Origin: Metaphire vulgaris
Lineage: Eukaryota > Annelida > Clitellata > Crassiclitellata > Megascolecidae
Length of the DNA stretch: 64,000 nucleotides
Assembly: GCA_018105865.1 (NCBI GenBank)
Contig: CM030837.1
Location: 11,600,725-11,664,724 of the forward strand
Direction: 5' to 3'
The translations under genes and the position numbers were made by a program. Under the pieces are notes generated by a model, which ran no database searches, had not been told where the DNA came from, and saw nothing but the letters and a program-made list of their open reading frames with translations. Positions 1-9,329 of this stretch are shown one piece after another (the first letter of the stretch is position 1; each line of letters begins with the position of its first letter).

Positions 1-420
1 GTACCTCTACCTCTAGGGGTACCCCTACCCCTAGGGGTACCCCTACCCCTAGGGGTACCCCTACCCCTAGTGGTACCCCTACCCCTAGGAGTACCCATAG
101 GGGCACCCCTACCCCTAGAGGTACGCCTACCCTGAGGGGTATGCGTACCCCTAAAGGTATGGCTAGCCCTAGGGGTACCCCTACCTCTAGGGGTACGCCT
201 ACCCTGAGGGGTATGCGTACCCCTAAAGGTATGGCTAGCCCTAGGGGTACCCCTACCTCTAGGGGTACGCCTACCCCTAGGGGTACCCTTACCCCTAGGA
301 GTATGCCTACACCTAGGGGTACCCCTACCTCTTGGGGTATGCCTACCTCTAGGAGGACCCCTACCCCCTAGGGGTACCCCTACCCCTATGGGTACGCCTA
401 CCCCTAGGGGTACCCCTACC
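1..420. repeat. Palindromic 18-bp minisatellite with a 72-bp higher-order unit
   Basis: The array is built from an 18-bp unit, approximately GGGTACCCCTACCCCTAG, in which CTAGGGGTACCCCTAG is self-complementary. A four-unit block is repeated exactly 72 bp apart (starts 121 and 193), so part of the array has a higher-order structure. It continues off the left edge and stops near 420. An open frame at 141-371 is only a translation of the repeat (RGTPT-type residues). Confidence 0.9.
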
Positions 421-880
421 AAACACTACTATCGTCTAACAATACAACATTCATGTATATCTCCGAAAATAAATTGCTTTTAAGAAACCAACAATTAAAA
501 GTCTTTAAAAATCATTATTAGAAAAGGGAGGCCCCTAAATTTGTATTTTAAAGGGAGGTCCGGTACAGATGCACCACCTGGTACCGTGGTAAATCCGCCT
601 CTGCATGGAAGGAATGGATAGGCATATTATTACCGAGCTCGGCTTCTGTCAGGAAATGCAACTTAACATGAAAGTGAAATGTAGCAACTGAACCGTGGTT
701 CTCACACAGGGTAGTCCCTACTGAACCACTTTAAACCTTGTTATATTATATTATTATTATTAACCCCAATCCTCAAACACTCCCTCGAAGCCGACACAGT
801 AATCACTAGGGACCAACTCGCCTAACTGAGACACAACTTAACAAGAGTTTCCTTTCCAAATCAAATAATCCTTTATTAAG
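421..880. other. Unassigned AT-rich DNA
   Basis: No gene, terminal repeat or coding similarity was seen here. There is a short (TTA)n run near 740-760. Confidence 0.5.
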
Positions 881-979
881 ATTCGGTACCGGAACATTCT
901 GGACGGAAGATTCAGGACGGAACATTCGGTACCGGAAAATTCGGTACCGGTTCATGGAAGATTCGGTACCGGAACATTG
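881..979. repeat. Left array of 15-bp GGTACC-containing units (inverted partner at 6773-6868)
   Basis: About six degenerate copies of a roughly 15-bp unit, ATTCGGTACCGGAAN, with variants in which GGTACC reads GGACGG or AGGACGG. The same unit occurs in the opposite orientation at 6773-6868. The pair could be the arms of a foldback-type element about 6 kb long, or two independent arrays. No target duplication was found at the outer edges. Confidence 0.75.
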
Positions 980-1872
980 GGTGAGGGGGGCCGCTGGGGC
1001 GGATAAGACCCTTCTGTCAGTCAACACAGGAAGCGTTCAAGACGGGCAGAGGAAAACTTGGGGGAAGGGAAATAACTGCGAGCTACGATAGTAATCGGTA
1101 CTAATCGCACGGCGAGTGGGGGGGGGGGCGGTCCGGGATCCGCGCGGCAGACGCGATGTTAATTCCACCAGGTCACCAGTGGAATCGATTTCGTAGGCTG
1201 TGTGCGGGTGTCGGTGTGTCTGGTGTGTGTTGCCGACGCTTTCGTGCTCCTCTTGTTTGTCGTTCTCGTTCCTCGTGTTTCTCGCAACATCGTAACAGGG
1301 CATGCAACCCTCTTATTGAATGTCTGGACCCCCATGGAAATAGAATCTGAGCTTGAATTATGACAACTGATCGACGCTTTCGTGTTCCTCTTCTTTTACT
1401 ATTTGAGCAATATTAACTTTGAATATAGGATTTTACGTAGGGGCCTATAAGTTGCAGAGAGCCACAGAAGTCACGCGCGGGCACTGGGCACCGCAACATC
1501 GGTACAGGGCATGTAAACAACCCCATTTCCAAAAATATGACCTACACAATTTATATAAAACTGTTGACTTTTGGTTGAAGAAGGGGTAGTGGGGGGGGGG
1601 GGGTCGGCCGTGGCTTCAATGTTCAGTTGCATAGTGCCTCCAGTTAACAACCCCACTTTTCATAAGATGGCTACGCCACTGATTATTGTATAAGATCCAA
1701 GTGCAATGAAATATGTAGTTTAATGTCTATTCAAACGTATCAATTTAAAAGCAAGTTCAAATACAATGAGCAAATTCTGTCTACATGAAAAGTCGAAAAA
1801 ATTAACCTAACCTATAAGCCTACTAGCCTATTGGGCAGTGTTTAGTCTAGACTCCTGGACTCTAGGGGACTA
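980..1872. other. Unassigned region with poly-G tracts and short internal duplications
   Basis: Poly-G tracts lie near 1118-1130 and 1589-1602. A phrase close to GCAACATCGNNACAGGGCATG occurs twice, near 1285 and 1493. No credible coding sequence was found; open frames of 60-90 codons have no recognisable motif. Confidence 0.45.
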
Positions 1873-1877
1873 AGAAG

Positions 1878-2081
1878 TGTTAGAAAGTTGAAGACTACTT
1901 TGATGCGCTAAATAATTTTTGACATTGAGACCGTACTTCCGGTCGCTTGTTGTAACTTCCTTCCTATGTTCGATATTAGCGAGAGAACATGTGACTCGTT
2001 CTTAAAGACACTTATTCATTAAATATATCCTTTTTGTGCTAATAATAAAACTTTATGCTTTAAAGAATTACTATTCTAACA
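1878..2081 (+). repeat. 5' LTR of copia element
   Basis: 204 bp with TG...CA ends (TGTTAG...CTAACA). It contains a TATA-like AAATATATCC stretch near 2020 and an AATAAA-type polyadenylation signal near 2044, consistent with promoter and 3'-end processing signals. No difference from the 3' LTR was seen. Confidence 0.97.
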
Positions 2082-2092
2082 GGTTATGGGCC
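2082..2092 (+). promoter_or_regulatory. Primer-binding site, half-tRNA-iMet type
   Basis: GGTTATGGGCC directly abuts the 5' LTR. It resembles the primer site of Drosophila copia, which pairs with the anticodon region of initiator tRNA-Met rather than with its 3' end. A cleaved tRNA fragment is therefore the likely primer. The site is seen in the sequence; the mechanism is inferred from Drosophila copia. Confidence 0.75.
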
Positions 2093-2170
2093 ACAGGAAT
2101 TGATTTACTGCATTAGTTTTTTGTGATTCTTCCTTACATCGCATGTTCAGTATCTCCGTCTTATCACATA

Positions 2171-3016
2171 ATGGCGACAGCGATGACCATCGAAGAACTA
2201 AAGCAACAGTTATTACAACTGGAAAAGGATATGAAATCTAGAAGTCTACGTTCATCAAATTCCGTTGGCGGTCTCCCCGAGCAGAAGCATCTCGATGGGA
2301 CTAATTATGGCGACTGGAAATTTCTGATGAAGAATTTTCTGATTGACGCTGGTATGTGGAACTGTATTTCGCCGTCTACTGATCAGGAAATAGATGTAGA
2401 ACTAGATCAGCGAGCCCTGGCGAAAATTAATCTCAGTTTGAAGCCAAGCGCTGCGAAAATCACGAAGAAATGTGTCACATCAAAAGAAGCATGGGATGCG
2501 TTACAAAATGAGTACGAAAGCACAGCTTTGGTTCGTCTCATTGGTTTGTACACAAAACTGTTCAAAACAGATTTTCAGAAGTTCTCTGCTATGCAACAGT
2601 ATATTGATCATATTTTGTCAATTACTGAAGAACTGGAGTCAATAGGACAACCGTTTTCTGATAATGTAATTGGAGCAATAATTCTAGCAGGTCTTCCAGA
2701 ACAATTCAAGCCATTAATTTTAGGCATACAAGGTTCAAAACAGGACACGACTGTTGAATTTGTTAAAAGTCTGCTGCTTCAGGATAATGTGAAAGATCTC
2801 TCTGGTGCTGAAGGCACAAAAGTTTCTTCACATTTCAAAGCATTTTCTTCTGCTAAACCCGAAAAGAAAGGCAAGGGTTCTCGTTGTTTTGGGTGCAATG
2901 AATATGGTCATGTGATTTCTCGATGTACGAAGAAACAGAAATTTGCTGATAGAAATGACAAGCAAAGCAGAAATAAACAATACAATACCAACTTTGCTGG
3001 GTTTTGTCTCAAATGA
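2171..3016 (+). CDS. gag: Copia-type Gag polyprotein
   Basis: 281 residues from the ATG at 2171. The open frame extends to 2123 without an upstream ATG, so 2171 is the natural start. The N-terminal half has the layout of copia Gag (UBN2/DUF4219-like), with an LDGTNYGDWKFLM segment. The C-terminal part has a CCHC zinc knuckle with C239, C242, H247 and C252 (C-x2-C-x4-H-x4-C). It is expected to form the cytoplasmic particle and bind RNA. The frame ends at TGA (3014-3016), inside the overlap with pol, which lies one base forward. No internal break was seen. Confidence 0.93.
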   Translation: MATAMTIEELKQQLLQLEKDMKSRSLRSSNSVGGLPEQKHLDGTNYGDWKFLMKNFLIDAGMWNCISPSTDQEIDVELDQRALAKINLSLKPSAAKITKKCVTSKEAWDALQNEYESTALVRLIGLYTKLFKTDFQKFSAMQQYIDHILSITEELESIGQPFSDNVIGAIILAGLPEQFKPLILGIQGSKQDTTVEFVKSLLLQDNVKDLSGAEGTKVSSHFKAFSSAKPEKKGKGSRCFGCNEYGHVISRCTKKQKFADRNDKQSRNKQYNTNFAGFCLK

Positions 3017-6000
3017 TCAATCGTGGTATATTGACTCTGGTGCATCAGCACATTTGACTTCACGTCATGAGTGGTTGAATAGCTTTTCAACTGAAGAGAA
3101 TAATGAAGTGAGTATTGCAAATGGTACAAAATTACATTGTACAGGTAAAGGAAATGTTTCAATTTCTTTATCAACAAATAACACAATGACTGCGTTAGAT
3201 GTTGTTCATGTTCCTGACATAACAGTGAATTTGTTATCGGTTTCTCGCATTGCAAGGAAAGGGAGAACAGTGTTGTTTGACGAGAATGGGTGCAGAATTG
3301 TTAATCAGAGAGTTAAAGTAGACTCTGATCGAATTCTTGGAACAGCAACTGTTGTTAATGGAATGTATCGTCTTGACACATCTTCTCATCAAGCCTGTGT
3401 TACAGCCGTTGAAACTTCCAACCTTTGGCACCGACGTCTTGGACATCTGAATCGTCCATCAATGCGAATCCTTAGAGACATATCAATTGGAATGCCAAAG
3501 CAAATCTCCACTGATGATCCTTGTGTTTCTTGTGTTCAAGGAAAAATGACTAGGAAGCCATTTCCAAAATGTCGTAATAAGCGGTCTGATTCTGTACTGG
3601 CAGTTATTCATTCTGATGTTTGTGGACCGATGCATGTAAGTTCTGTTGGAGGAGCAAAATATTTCCTCACTTTCACAGATGATTACACTCGCCACACAAC
3701 TGTCTACTTCTTGAAGTCGAAAACAGAAGTCACAGAAATGTTTATGGACTACAAAGCATTAGTTGAAAATCAGACTGATCGTCGTATAAAAGTATTACGA
3801 ACTGACAATGGTTCAGAATATATGAATGAAAGGTTGGCAGATTTTCTGAAACAGAGTGGAATTCGTCATCAAACCAGTGTTCCTTATTCTCCGGAACAAA
3901 ATGGGGTTGCAGAACGACTAAACAGGACATTAGTTGAACGTGCACGAAGTATGTTGCTTGAAGCAAATTGCAGCACCGATCTTTGGGCAGAAGCAATTAA
4001 TACTGCAGTTTATTTAAAGAATCGTTCACCAACTAAAGCTTTGAAGAACAGTACTCCAGAGGAAGAGTGGACTGGTAAAAAACCAAATATCAGTCATCTT
4101 CGCATATTTGGGTGTAAGGCGATGATCAAAATACCAGATAGTCGTCGCAAGAAATGGGATAGAAAGGCACATGAGTATTTGTTCGTTGGTTATTGTGAAG
4201 ATACCAAAGGATACCGACTTGTTCATCCTATTACAAAGAAACTGACTCGTTCGAGAGATGTTATTTTCTTTGAATCTCAGTTTTCAAATGAATCTTCAAC
4301 TGATCCATTTTATAATTTTTATGATCAGAATGTGTCAGTAGAAATGCAACCATTTGACATAGATCAGTCTTCAACAGTTATTGAAGAAACTAAAGTTGAA
4401 GTGGGAGAGATTAAAGATACGTCAGTTATATCAGAATCTGATAATCTTGACGTTCCTGTATCATTGGAATCAAGTGAAGTTGACCCAGAGAAAAATCATC
4501 AAGATGATGATATTGATGCAAGACCAAGAAGAAATTGTGTGCAAAACAGGTCCATCTTCAATGATGATTATATTGTTTATCAAGCTTCGCTATGTAAACA
4601 AACAGATCCATTGACTGTAGAAGAGGCACTAAAATCTCCAAATGCAGAAGAGTGGAAATATGCAATGGATGAGGAAATTCAGGCACACATAAAAAATAAG
4701 ACTTGGACTATCACATCAGTACCTAAAGGAAGAAAAGCCATTAAGAGCAAATGGGTTTTCAAAACGAAACTGACAACAGATAGTAAGATTGAAAGATACA
4801 AAGCTAGATTGGTAGCTAAAGGTTGTTCTCAGAAACCTGGAATTGATTATGAAGAAACATATTCTCCGGTTGTTCGCTACACAACGATTCGACTTCTGGT
4901 GGCATTAGCTGCAAAGTACGACCTTGACATTGATCAGATGGATGTGACAACAGCATTTCTACATCCAGAACTTGATGAAGAAGTATACATGGAATTACCA
5001 AATGGATGTGGATTTGATGGTCAAACTTGTCGTTTGAACAAATCAATTTATGGGCTTAAACAGGCAAGTAGAGCTTGGAATAAGAAATTGGATAAACTTC
5101 TAAAAGATTTAGAGTTTAAACAATCTGTTTTTGACCCATGTGTTTACTACAGAATCAATGAAGGAAAGATTTCTATTGTTGCAACTTATGTTGATGATTT
5201 GTTAATTCTGTCAAACAACAAGCAACAAAAGGAAAAGTTAAAGGCTGATTTAAAGAAAAGCCTTAATATCAAAGATCTTGGAGAAGCACATTTTATTCTT
5301 GGAATTCGAATTCAACGTGATCGTTCGACAGGAACTATCTCGCTAGATCAAGAGAAGTACATTGAAGAAATGTTGGTTCGGTATAACATGAATGATAGCA
5401 ATGGAGTAACTACTCCACTTGATCCTAATCAGGATTTATTCAGAGAAGAACTTCTACCAAGAACTCAAGATGAAAAAGACAAATTAAAGACAATCCCTTA
5501 CCAGGAAGCAATTGGGAGTTTACTGTATGCAGCTCAGGCAACTCGTCCTGACATTGCATTTGCAGTAGGATTTTTAAGTCGCTTCAGTAAGAACTTTGGT
5601 CAGTCTCACTGGACTGCAATAAAGAGAATATTTCGATATCTTCGTCAAACGTCTGCCATGAAGCTAGTTTTCAAGAAAACTGATAATGATTTGACTGGAT
5701 ACAGTGACTCTGATTGGGGTGGTGATAAGAAAGACATGAAGTCCACTACTGGTTATGTGTTCATGTTTGGTGAAGGAGCTGTAAGTTGGAGTTGTAAGAA
5801 ACAACCAACTGTTGCGAAATCAACCACTGAGGCTGAGTATATGGCAATGAGTATGGCTACTTCAGAAGCCATTTGGCTTAAAGGACTCCATGATGAACTC
5901 TGTTCCAAAATCTCCGATTCAGTTGAAATCAGTTGCGACAACAAAGGAGCAATAGACCTGGCAAAGAATCCTGGTTTTCGACCAAAGACGAAGCATATTG

Positions 6001-6158
6001 GAATACAGCATCATTTCATTCGAGATCGAATTGACATTGGCGAAATCAAGGTCAAGGCGATCAGCACCAATGAGATGATAGCAGATTGCTTGACAAAAGC
6101 ATTGCCGAAAGACAAATTTCAGACTTGTGTCTTTCATATGGGACTTTACAATAAGTGA
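2916..6158 (+). CDS. pol: Copia-type Pol polyprotein (protease, integrase, RT, RNase H)
   Basis: The frame opens after a stop at 2913-2915 and has no early ATG before the protease, so it is probably expressed as a Gag-Pol fusion by a +1 shift within 2916-3016. Domains in order: aspartic protease (DSGASAH, about 3033); GAG-pre-integrase with the LWHRRLGH and CVSC zinc-ligand pairs; integrase core with catalytic D near 3614, D at 3804 and E at 3912 (35 residues between the last two); RT with YVDD at 5187-5198; RNase H with YSDSDW and the copia-typical KSTTEAEY motif. The length from the protease to the end suits a complete copia Pol. No stop or frameshift was seen. The exact shift site is not determined; the stretch before the gag TGA is one candidate. 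Confidence 0.94.
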   Translation, partial: FLDVRRNRNLLIEMTSKAEINNTIPTLLGFVSNDQSWYIDSGASAHLTSRHEWLNSFSTEENNEVSIANGTKLHCTGKGNVSISLSTNNTMTALDVVHVPDITVNLLSVSRIARKGRTVLFDENGCRIVNQRVKVDSDRILGTATVVNGMYRLDTSSHQACVTAVETSNLWHRRLGHLNRPSMRILRDISIGMPKQISTDDPCVSCVQGKMTRKPFPKCRNKRSDSVLAVIHSDVCGPMHVSSVGGAKYFLTFTDDYTRHTTVYFLKSKTEVTEMFMDYKALVENQTDRRIKVLRTDNGSEYMNERLADFLKQSGIRHQTSVPYSPEQNGVAERLNRTLVERARSMLLEANCSTDLWAEAINTAVYLKNRSPTKALKNSTPEEEWTGKKPNISHLRIFGCKAMIKIPDSRRKKWDRKAHEYLFVGYCEDTKGYRLVHPITKKLTRSRDVIFFESQFSNESSTDPFYNFYDQNVSVEMQPFDIDQSSTVIEETKVEVGEIKDTSVISESDNLDVPVSLESSEVDPEKNHQDDDIDARPRRNCVQNRSIFNDDYIVYQASLCKQTDPLTVEEALKSPNAEEWKYAMDEEIQAHIKNKTWTITSVPKGRKAIKSKWVFKTKLTTDSKIERYKARLVAKGCSQKPGIDYEETYSPVVRYTTIRLLVALAAKYDLDIDQMDVTTAFLHPELDEEVYMELPNGCGFDGQTCRLNKSIYGLKQASRAWNKKLDKLLKDLEFKQSVFDPCVYYRINEGKISIVATYVDDLLILSNNKQQKEKLKADLKKSLNIKDLGEAHFILGIRIQRDRSTGTISLDQEKYIEEMLVRYNMNDSNGVTTPLDPNQDLFREELLPRTQDEKDKLKTIPYQEAIGSLLYAAQATRPDIAFAVGFLSRFSKNFGQSHWTAIKRIFRYLRQTSAMKLVFKKTDNDLTGYSDSDWGGDKKDMKSTTGYVFMFGEGAVSWSCKKQPTVAKSTTEAEYMAMSMATSEAIWLKGLHDELCSKISDSVEISCDNKGAIDLAKNPGFRPKTKHIGIQHHFIRDRIDIGEIKVKAISTNEMIADCLTKALPKDKFQTCVFHMGLYNK

Positions 6159-6184
6159 TATGTCTTGGGCATTAAAGTAGCCTT

Positions 6185-6194
6185 AAAGTGGGAG
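6185..6194 (+). other. Polypurine tract of copia element
   Basis: AAAGTGGGAG lies immediately 5' of the 3' LTR, where plus-strand DNA synthesis starts in LTR retroelements. Confidence 0.85.
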
Positions 6195-6398
6195 TGTTAG
6201 AAAGTTGAAGACTACTTTGATGCGCTAAATAATTTTTGACATTGAGACCGTACTTCCGGTCGCTTGTTGTAACTTCCTTCCTATGTTCGATATTAGCGAG
6301 AGAACATGTGACTCGTTCTTAAAGACACTTATTCATTAAATATATCCTTTTTGTGCTAATAATAAAACTTTATGCTTTAAAGAATTACTATTCTAACA
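6195..6398 (+). repeat. 3' LTR of copia element
   Basis: 204 bp, matching the 5' LTR base for base on inspection, and followed by the second AGAAG target copy. Confidence 0.97.
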
Positions 6399-6403
6399 AG
6401 AAG

Positions 6404-6772
6404 GCCGGGAGGAATCAGCTAAGGGCTGCTGTTAGTTGATGTAGTGTGCCAAGGGGTAACCGGGGAGGTTGAAATTTCCAGGGTGATAAGGTCAATTTTT
6501 CCTCCGGAAATGGCCTAGATTAAGCCCTGATATGCTTGACATGTAAAACGTACTACCGTAGCATATCTATCTATTTTATGGCCTTTTCTATAAGGTCGCA
6601 TTAAACAGCTCAAGTACCCTTCACGTATTGTGAGTTGAAACATCTGTTTACATCCCTTAAGTCGGTGGGAGGAGCAAAAGCGCGCCTGAACGTTGGGTGT
6701 CCGCTAATGACTCGCGACAGTTAAAGCGGACAAATACCAGCGGCAGGTGAGGCGTCATCTTATCTGTATGTT
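6404..6772. other. Unassigned flank between copia and the right GGTACC array
   Basis: No coding similarity was found. Together with 980-1872 this would be the interior of the putative foldback-type element before copia inserted. Confidence 0.4.
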
Positions 6773-6868
6773 GGTACCGAATTATCCGGTACCGAATCTT
6801 CCGGTGCCGAATCTTCCACAAGTAAAGTTTTGGTACCGAATTTTCCGGTACCGAATGTTCCGGGAACC
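6773..6868. repeat. Right array of GGTACC-containing units, inverted relative to 881-979
   Basis: Degenerate copies of GGTACCGAATNTTCC. The reverse complement contains blocks also found in the left array, for example GGAACATTCGGTACCGGAAA. The inner and outer boundaries are not sharply defined. Confidence 0.75.
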
Positions 6869-7247
6869 AGCAGCTTCGCTAATCGGTCGCTTAGCTATTG
6901 GTTGAGGCGTGGCTTATAAGTGTCCAATCACGCCACAGCCCCGCGTTTGGTCCGGCCTCTTCTGGTCGGATGAGGACTTGCGTCCGAAGTAGGCCGTACG
7001 GCAATAACTGAACGCGAAGACCAGCGTAGATTTTCAGAGTGAACGTATTAGGCTATACAGTCTTAATCCCAGGCAGGGTCTTAACAACTGCAATTACACA
7101 ATTACATAGCATCCGAACAGGCCAGCTCTGTGAGCCCTCGACTCCTCGAGTAGCTTCCCTCGGACCCTCATTCCCCAAAACGAAGCAGCCAAAAGAAGCG
7201 ACCAAAAGCAGCCGAAAAGCAGTGTTGTTTCAGTTATTGATTATTTT
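6869..7247. other. Unassigned DNA
   Basis: The open frame 7039-7254 has no recognisable domain or codon pattern and runs into a simple repeat. No gene is supported. Confidence 0.4.
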
Positions 7248-7370
7248 TCAGTAACAGTTACAGTTAGAGTTATTGAAATTATTTTAAAGTTATAGTTACA
7301 GTTAAAGTTATTGTCATTTTCAGTTACAGTTTCAGTTATTTATTGTTCAGTTATTTTCAGTTAGGCCTAA
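7248..7370. repeat. Degenerate CAGTTA simple repeat
   Basis: Loosely repeated CAGTTA/TAGTTA units with drift. A comparable TTTCAGT-rich tract occurs inside the tandem units at 60-61.5 kb. Confidence 0.75.
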
Positions 7371-7682
7371 TCGCCATTGAACACATTAATGAAATGTCGA
7401 CGTTTTTTCTTAATACAGAATAACTGATTGAAAAATCTGATATGTAAATATTTTCATATGCATGCCCATCAAATCAGTGTGGTTTTCTAAGAGAAGCTAA
7501 ACTTTAAAAGATTAACCTTGATTTCTAGATTATCAAAATTTTTGATCTATTTTTTTCATTTCAGTCGGCGGCCCACCGGGAATCTCCCGGTGGCCCAGTC
7601 CAAGCCTGCATGTATGCTAGCCTAGGGAGTATATAACGATAGTGATCTCCCGCTGTTGATGTATTGTAGGCTGTAGCGTGTC

Positions 7683-7982
7683 CAGTGGCGGTTCCACCAT
7701 GTTGATGACTTGGGATGCATCCCCCACCGGGGTTCCGGATGACCATTTTTTGCTTGTCAACCTATTTTCCGGTGTTATTTTTTTTAATTTAGTGAAAAAT
7801 ACTGCGAATTACCCTCTTTTTTACCTTGTCGACCTTTTTGCAAGGTTTATTAACAGTTAGTGGGCAAACAATGACCTTTTTCTCTATTTTCTTTTGTTTT
7901 TTCTTCTTCACTTTGCATCCCCAACACCAACTTCCTATAAATTTGTTTCACCCCCCACCAAGAATTCCTGGAACCGCTACTG
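7683..7982. mobile_element. hAT-type MITE
   Basis: Ends are CAGTGGCGGTTCCACC and the inverse of CAGTAGCGGTTCCAGG. The flanking octamers AGCGTGTC (7675-7682) and AGCGCGTC (7983-7990) match at 7 of 8 positions, as expected for a slightly aged hAT duplication. There is no coding capacity. Just upstream, near 7571-7592, is a separate small hairpin built on CACCGGGA/TCCCGGTG. Confidence 0.75.
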
Positions 7983-9137
7983 AGCGCGTCTATATACTGG
8001 TTCAGTCAGTATCATCAATGAAACTCAAAACCCAAAAAAAGATTCATGCTTTTCCATTTGTCACGCCTGCAAAACACAGGATCTACGATTCTACATCAAA
8101 GCAATTTTTAAAATTCAAAAAGATTCTACATCAAACCAATTTTTCAAACCAAACAAGATTTTACATCAAACCAATTTCACGCATAAACTTTTAGGTAATT
8201 TTTAAAAACTTTAATATTTTCACGGGCCAAATAAAATCAGCTCGTGGGCCAAGTTTGGCCTGTTTATAAGCTATTGGTAAATTATTGCTGGATAGCTACA
8301 CAATGTGACAATAAAACTGCTTCAAAACAGTTAAGAGGCCATGTGCAACAGTTGGTTTGTGCATAGAAATAAGCAGCTACTTCAATACTTCTAAGTGCTA
8401 TAGAAAATAGAAAAAAACTAGAAAGAATACGAAGGTGACCTTTTTTTGCTTGTCAGCTCCTAAAAAAGAAAAATAAGAAAAATTGTGCAAAGTCTGGTTA
8501 CATTCGAAACCAAAACCCGCCTTTCCGGAAATCCAAAGGCACTATACAATTTCATGATATTTTACTCAGTTACTTACATGTCTAAGATAGACTAAGACGA
8601 ATATAAGTCAAAACAATATGCAGAATTTAATCACATACAATTTTTAATACATGAATATTACTAAAAAACTATTGCATCAGGCATAATTACTTTTATGGTT
8701 GTAAAATATTGCATCAGGCATAATTACTTTTATGGTTGTAAAATCAATTTAACTCAAACTTTATCTGTCATCTCCTTGTGCAGCTTGTCTTCAGGAGAAG
8801 AAAATGTCACAAATTATAAGAAACAATGTGAATTGCAAGGACATTTTGCTTTAGCAAATCATAATCATACAATTTCTTTTCAGCCATGCAAATGGTCACT
8901 GGTTTGTTTTAGACATTATATGTAATAGCAACATTAATAGCACACATCTTTAAGCTGTTTTTGAAGCTATACAAATTTCAAATTAAAATTCAATTACTTT
9001 CCTTATAATTTAAAATAAAAACAAAACTGTGATTCTATCTTTAGCTTCCCACAACTGTATATTACCGGTACTTAACTACAGAGTCTGAGAATGAAATGAA
9101 ACAAAACACTACTTTAGTTAACACAAGTAAAGTTATT
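7983..9137. other. DNA 3' of the EFR3 stop codon, probably including its 3' UTR
   Basis: The part nearest 9137 should be transcribed as the EFR3 3' UTR; its end cannot be placed. A 37-bp unit is tandemly duplicated at 8672-8745. The stretch 8430-8545 resembles the right part of the hAT MITE at 46479-46812 and may be a truncated copy. Confidence 0.5.
8672..8745. repeat. Two-copy 37-bp tandem duplication
   Basis: TTGCATCAGGCATAATTACT and the 17 bases after it are repeated immediately (starts 8672 and 8709), with one difference at the end. An open frame crossing it has no support. Confidence 0.9.
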
Positions 9138-9329
9138 TTAATAAACAAATAACTGTGGAAATTTCATTTCATGGACAGGAATTGAATGTACTGAGAGCCC
9201 AAGAATATGTTTGTCATGAATTTCTCCCTGTTCATTCTCATCTTTGTTGAAATGGTTTGAATGAAGATGTGGCTGCTCATCTTCTATGCCACCCAGTATC
9301 TCTGACAGCTTCTTTTGAAAAATCTGAGA
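9138..9329 (-). CDS. EFR3: EFR3 terminal exon h, 192 nt with stop
   Basis: Acceptor TTTTTTCAG, phase 0 start, 63 codons and TAA at 9138-9140. It begins SQIFQKKLSEILGG (compare LHDRLAQILEL) and ends SIPVHEMKFPQLFVY, almost the vertebrate EFR3 terminus SVPVYEMKFPDLCVY. The middle, rich in H, N, D and E, is linker. The last intron, 9330-18253, is 8.9 kb. Confidence 0.94.
   Translation of the reverse strand, partial: SQIFQKKLSEILGGIEDEQPHLHSNHFNKDENEQGEIHDKHILGLSVHSIPVHEMKFPQLFVY

Larger units (their letters stand above)
1873..6403 (+). mobile_element. Full-length Ty1/copia LTR retrotransposon
   Basis: Two LTRs of 204 bp (1878-2081 and 6195-6398) read as identical and start TGTTAG and end CTAACA. 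They are flanked by the 5-bp target duplication AGAAG (1873-1877 and 6399-6403). A primer-binding site follows the 5' LTR and a purine tract precedes the 3' LTR. Gag and Pol frames are open, with the domain order protease, integrase, RT, RNase H that defines Ty1/copia (Pseudoviridae). Identical LTRs imply very recent insertion. Gag and Pol are in different frames, whereas many copia elements have a single ORF. The copy looks potentially autonomous; activity is not shown by sequence alone. Confidence 0.97.

Noticed and set aside
3234..6137. Minus-strand and alternative open frames inside the copia element
   Set aside because: They overlap the long Pol frame and have no motif; they are shadows.
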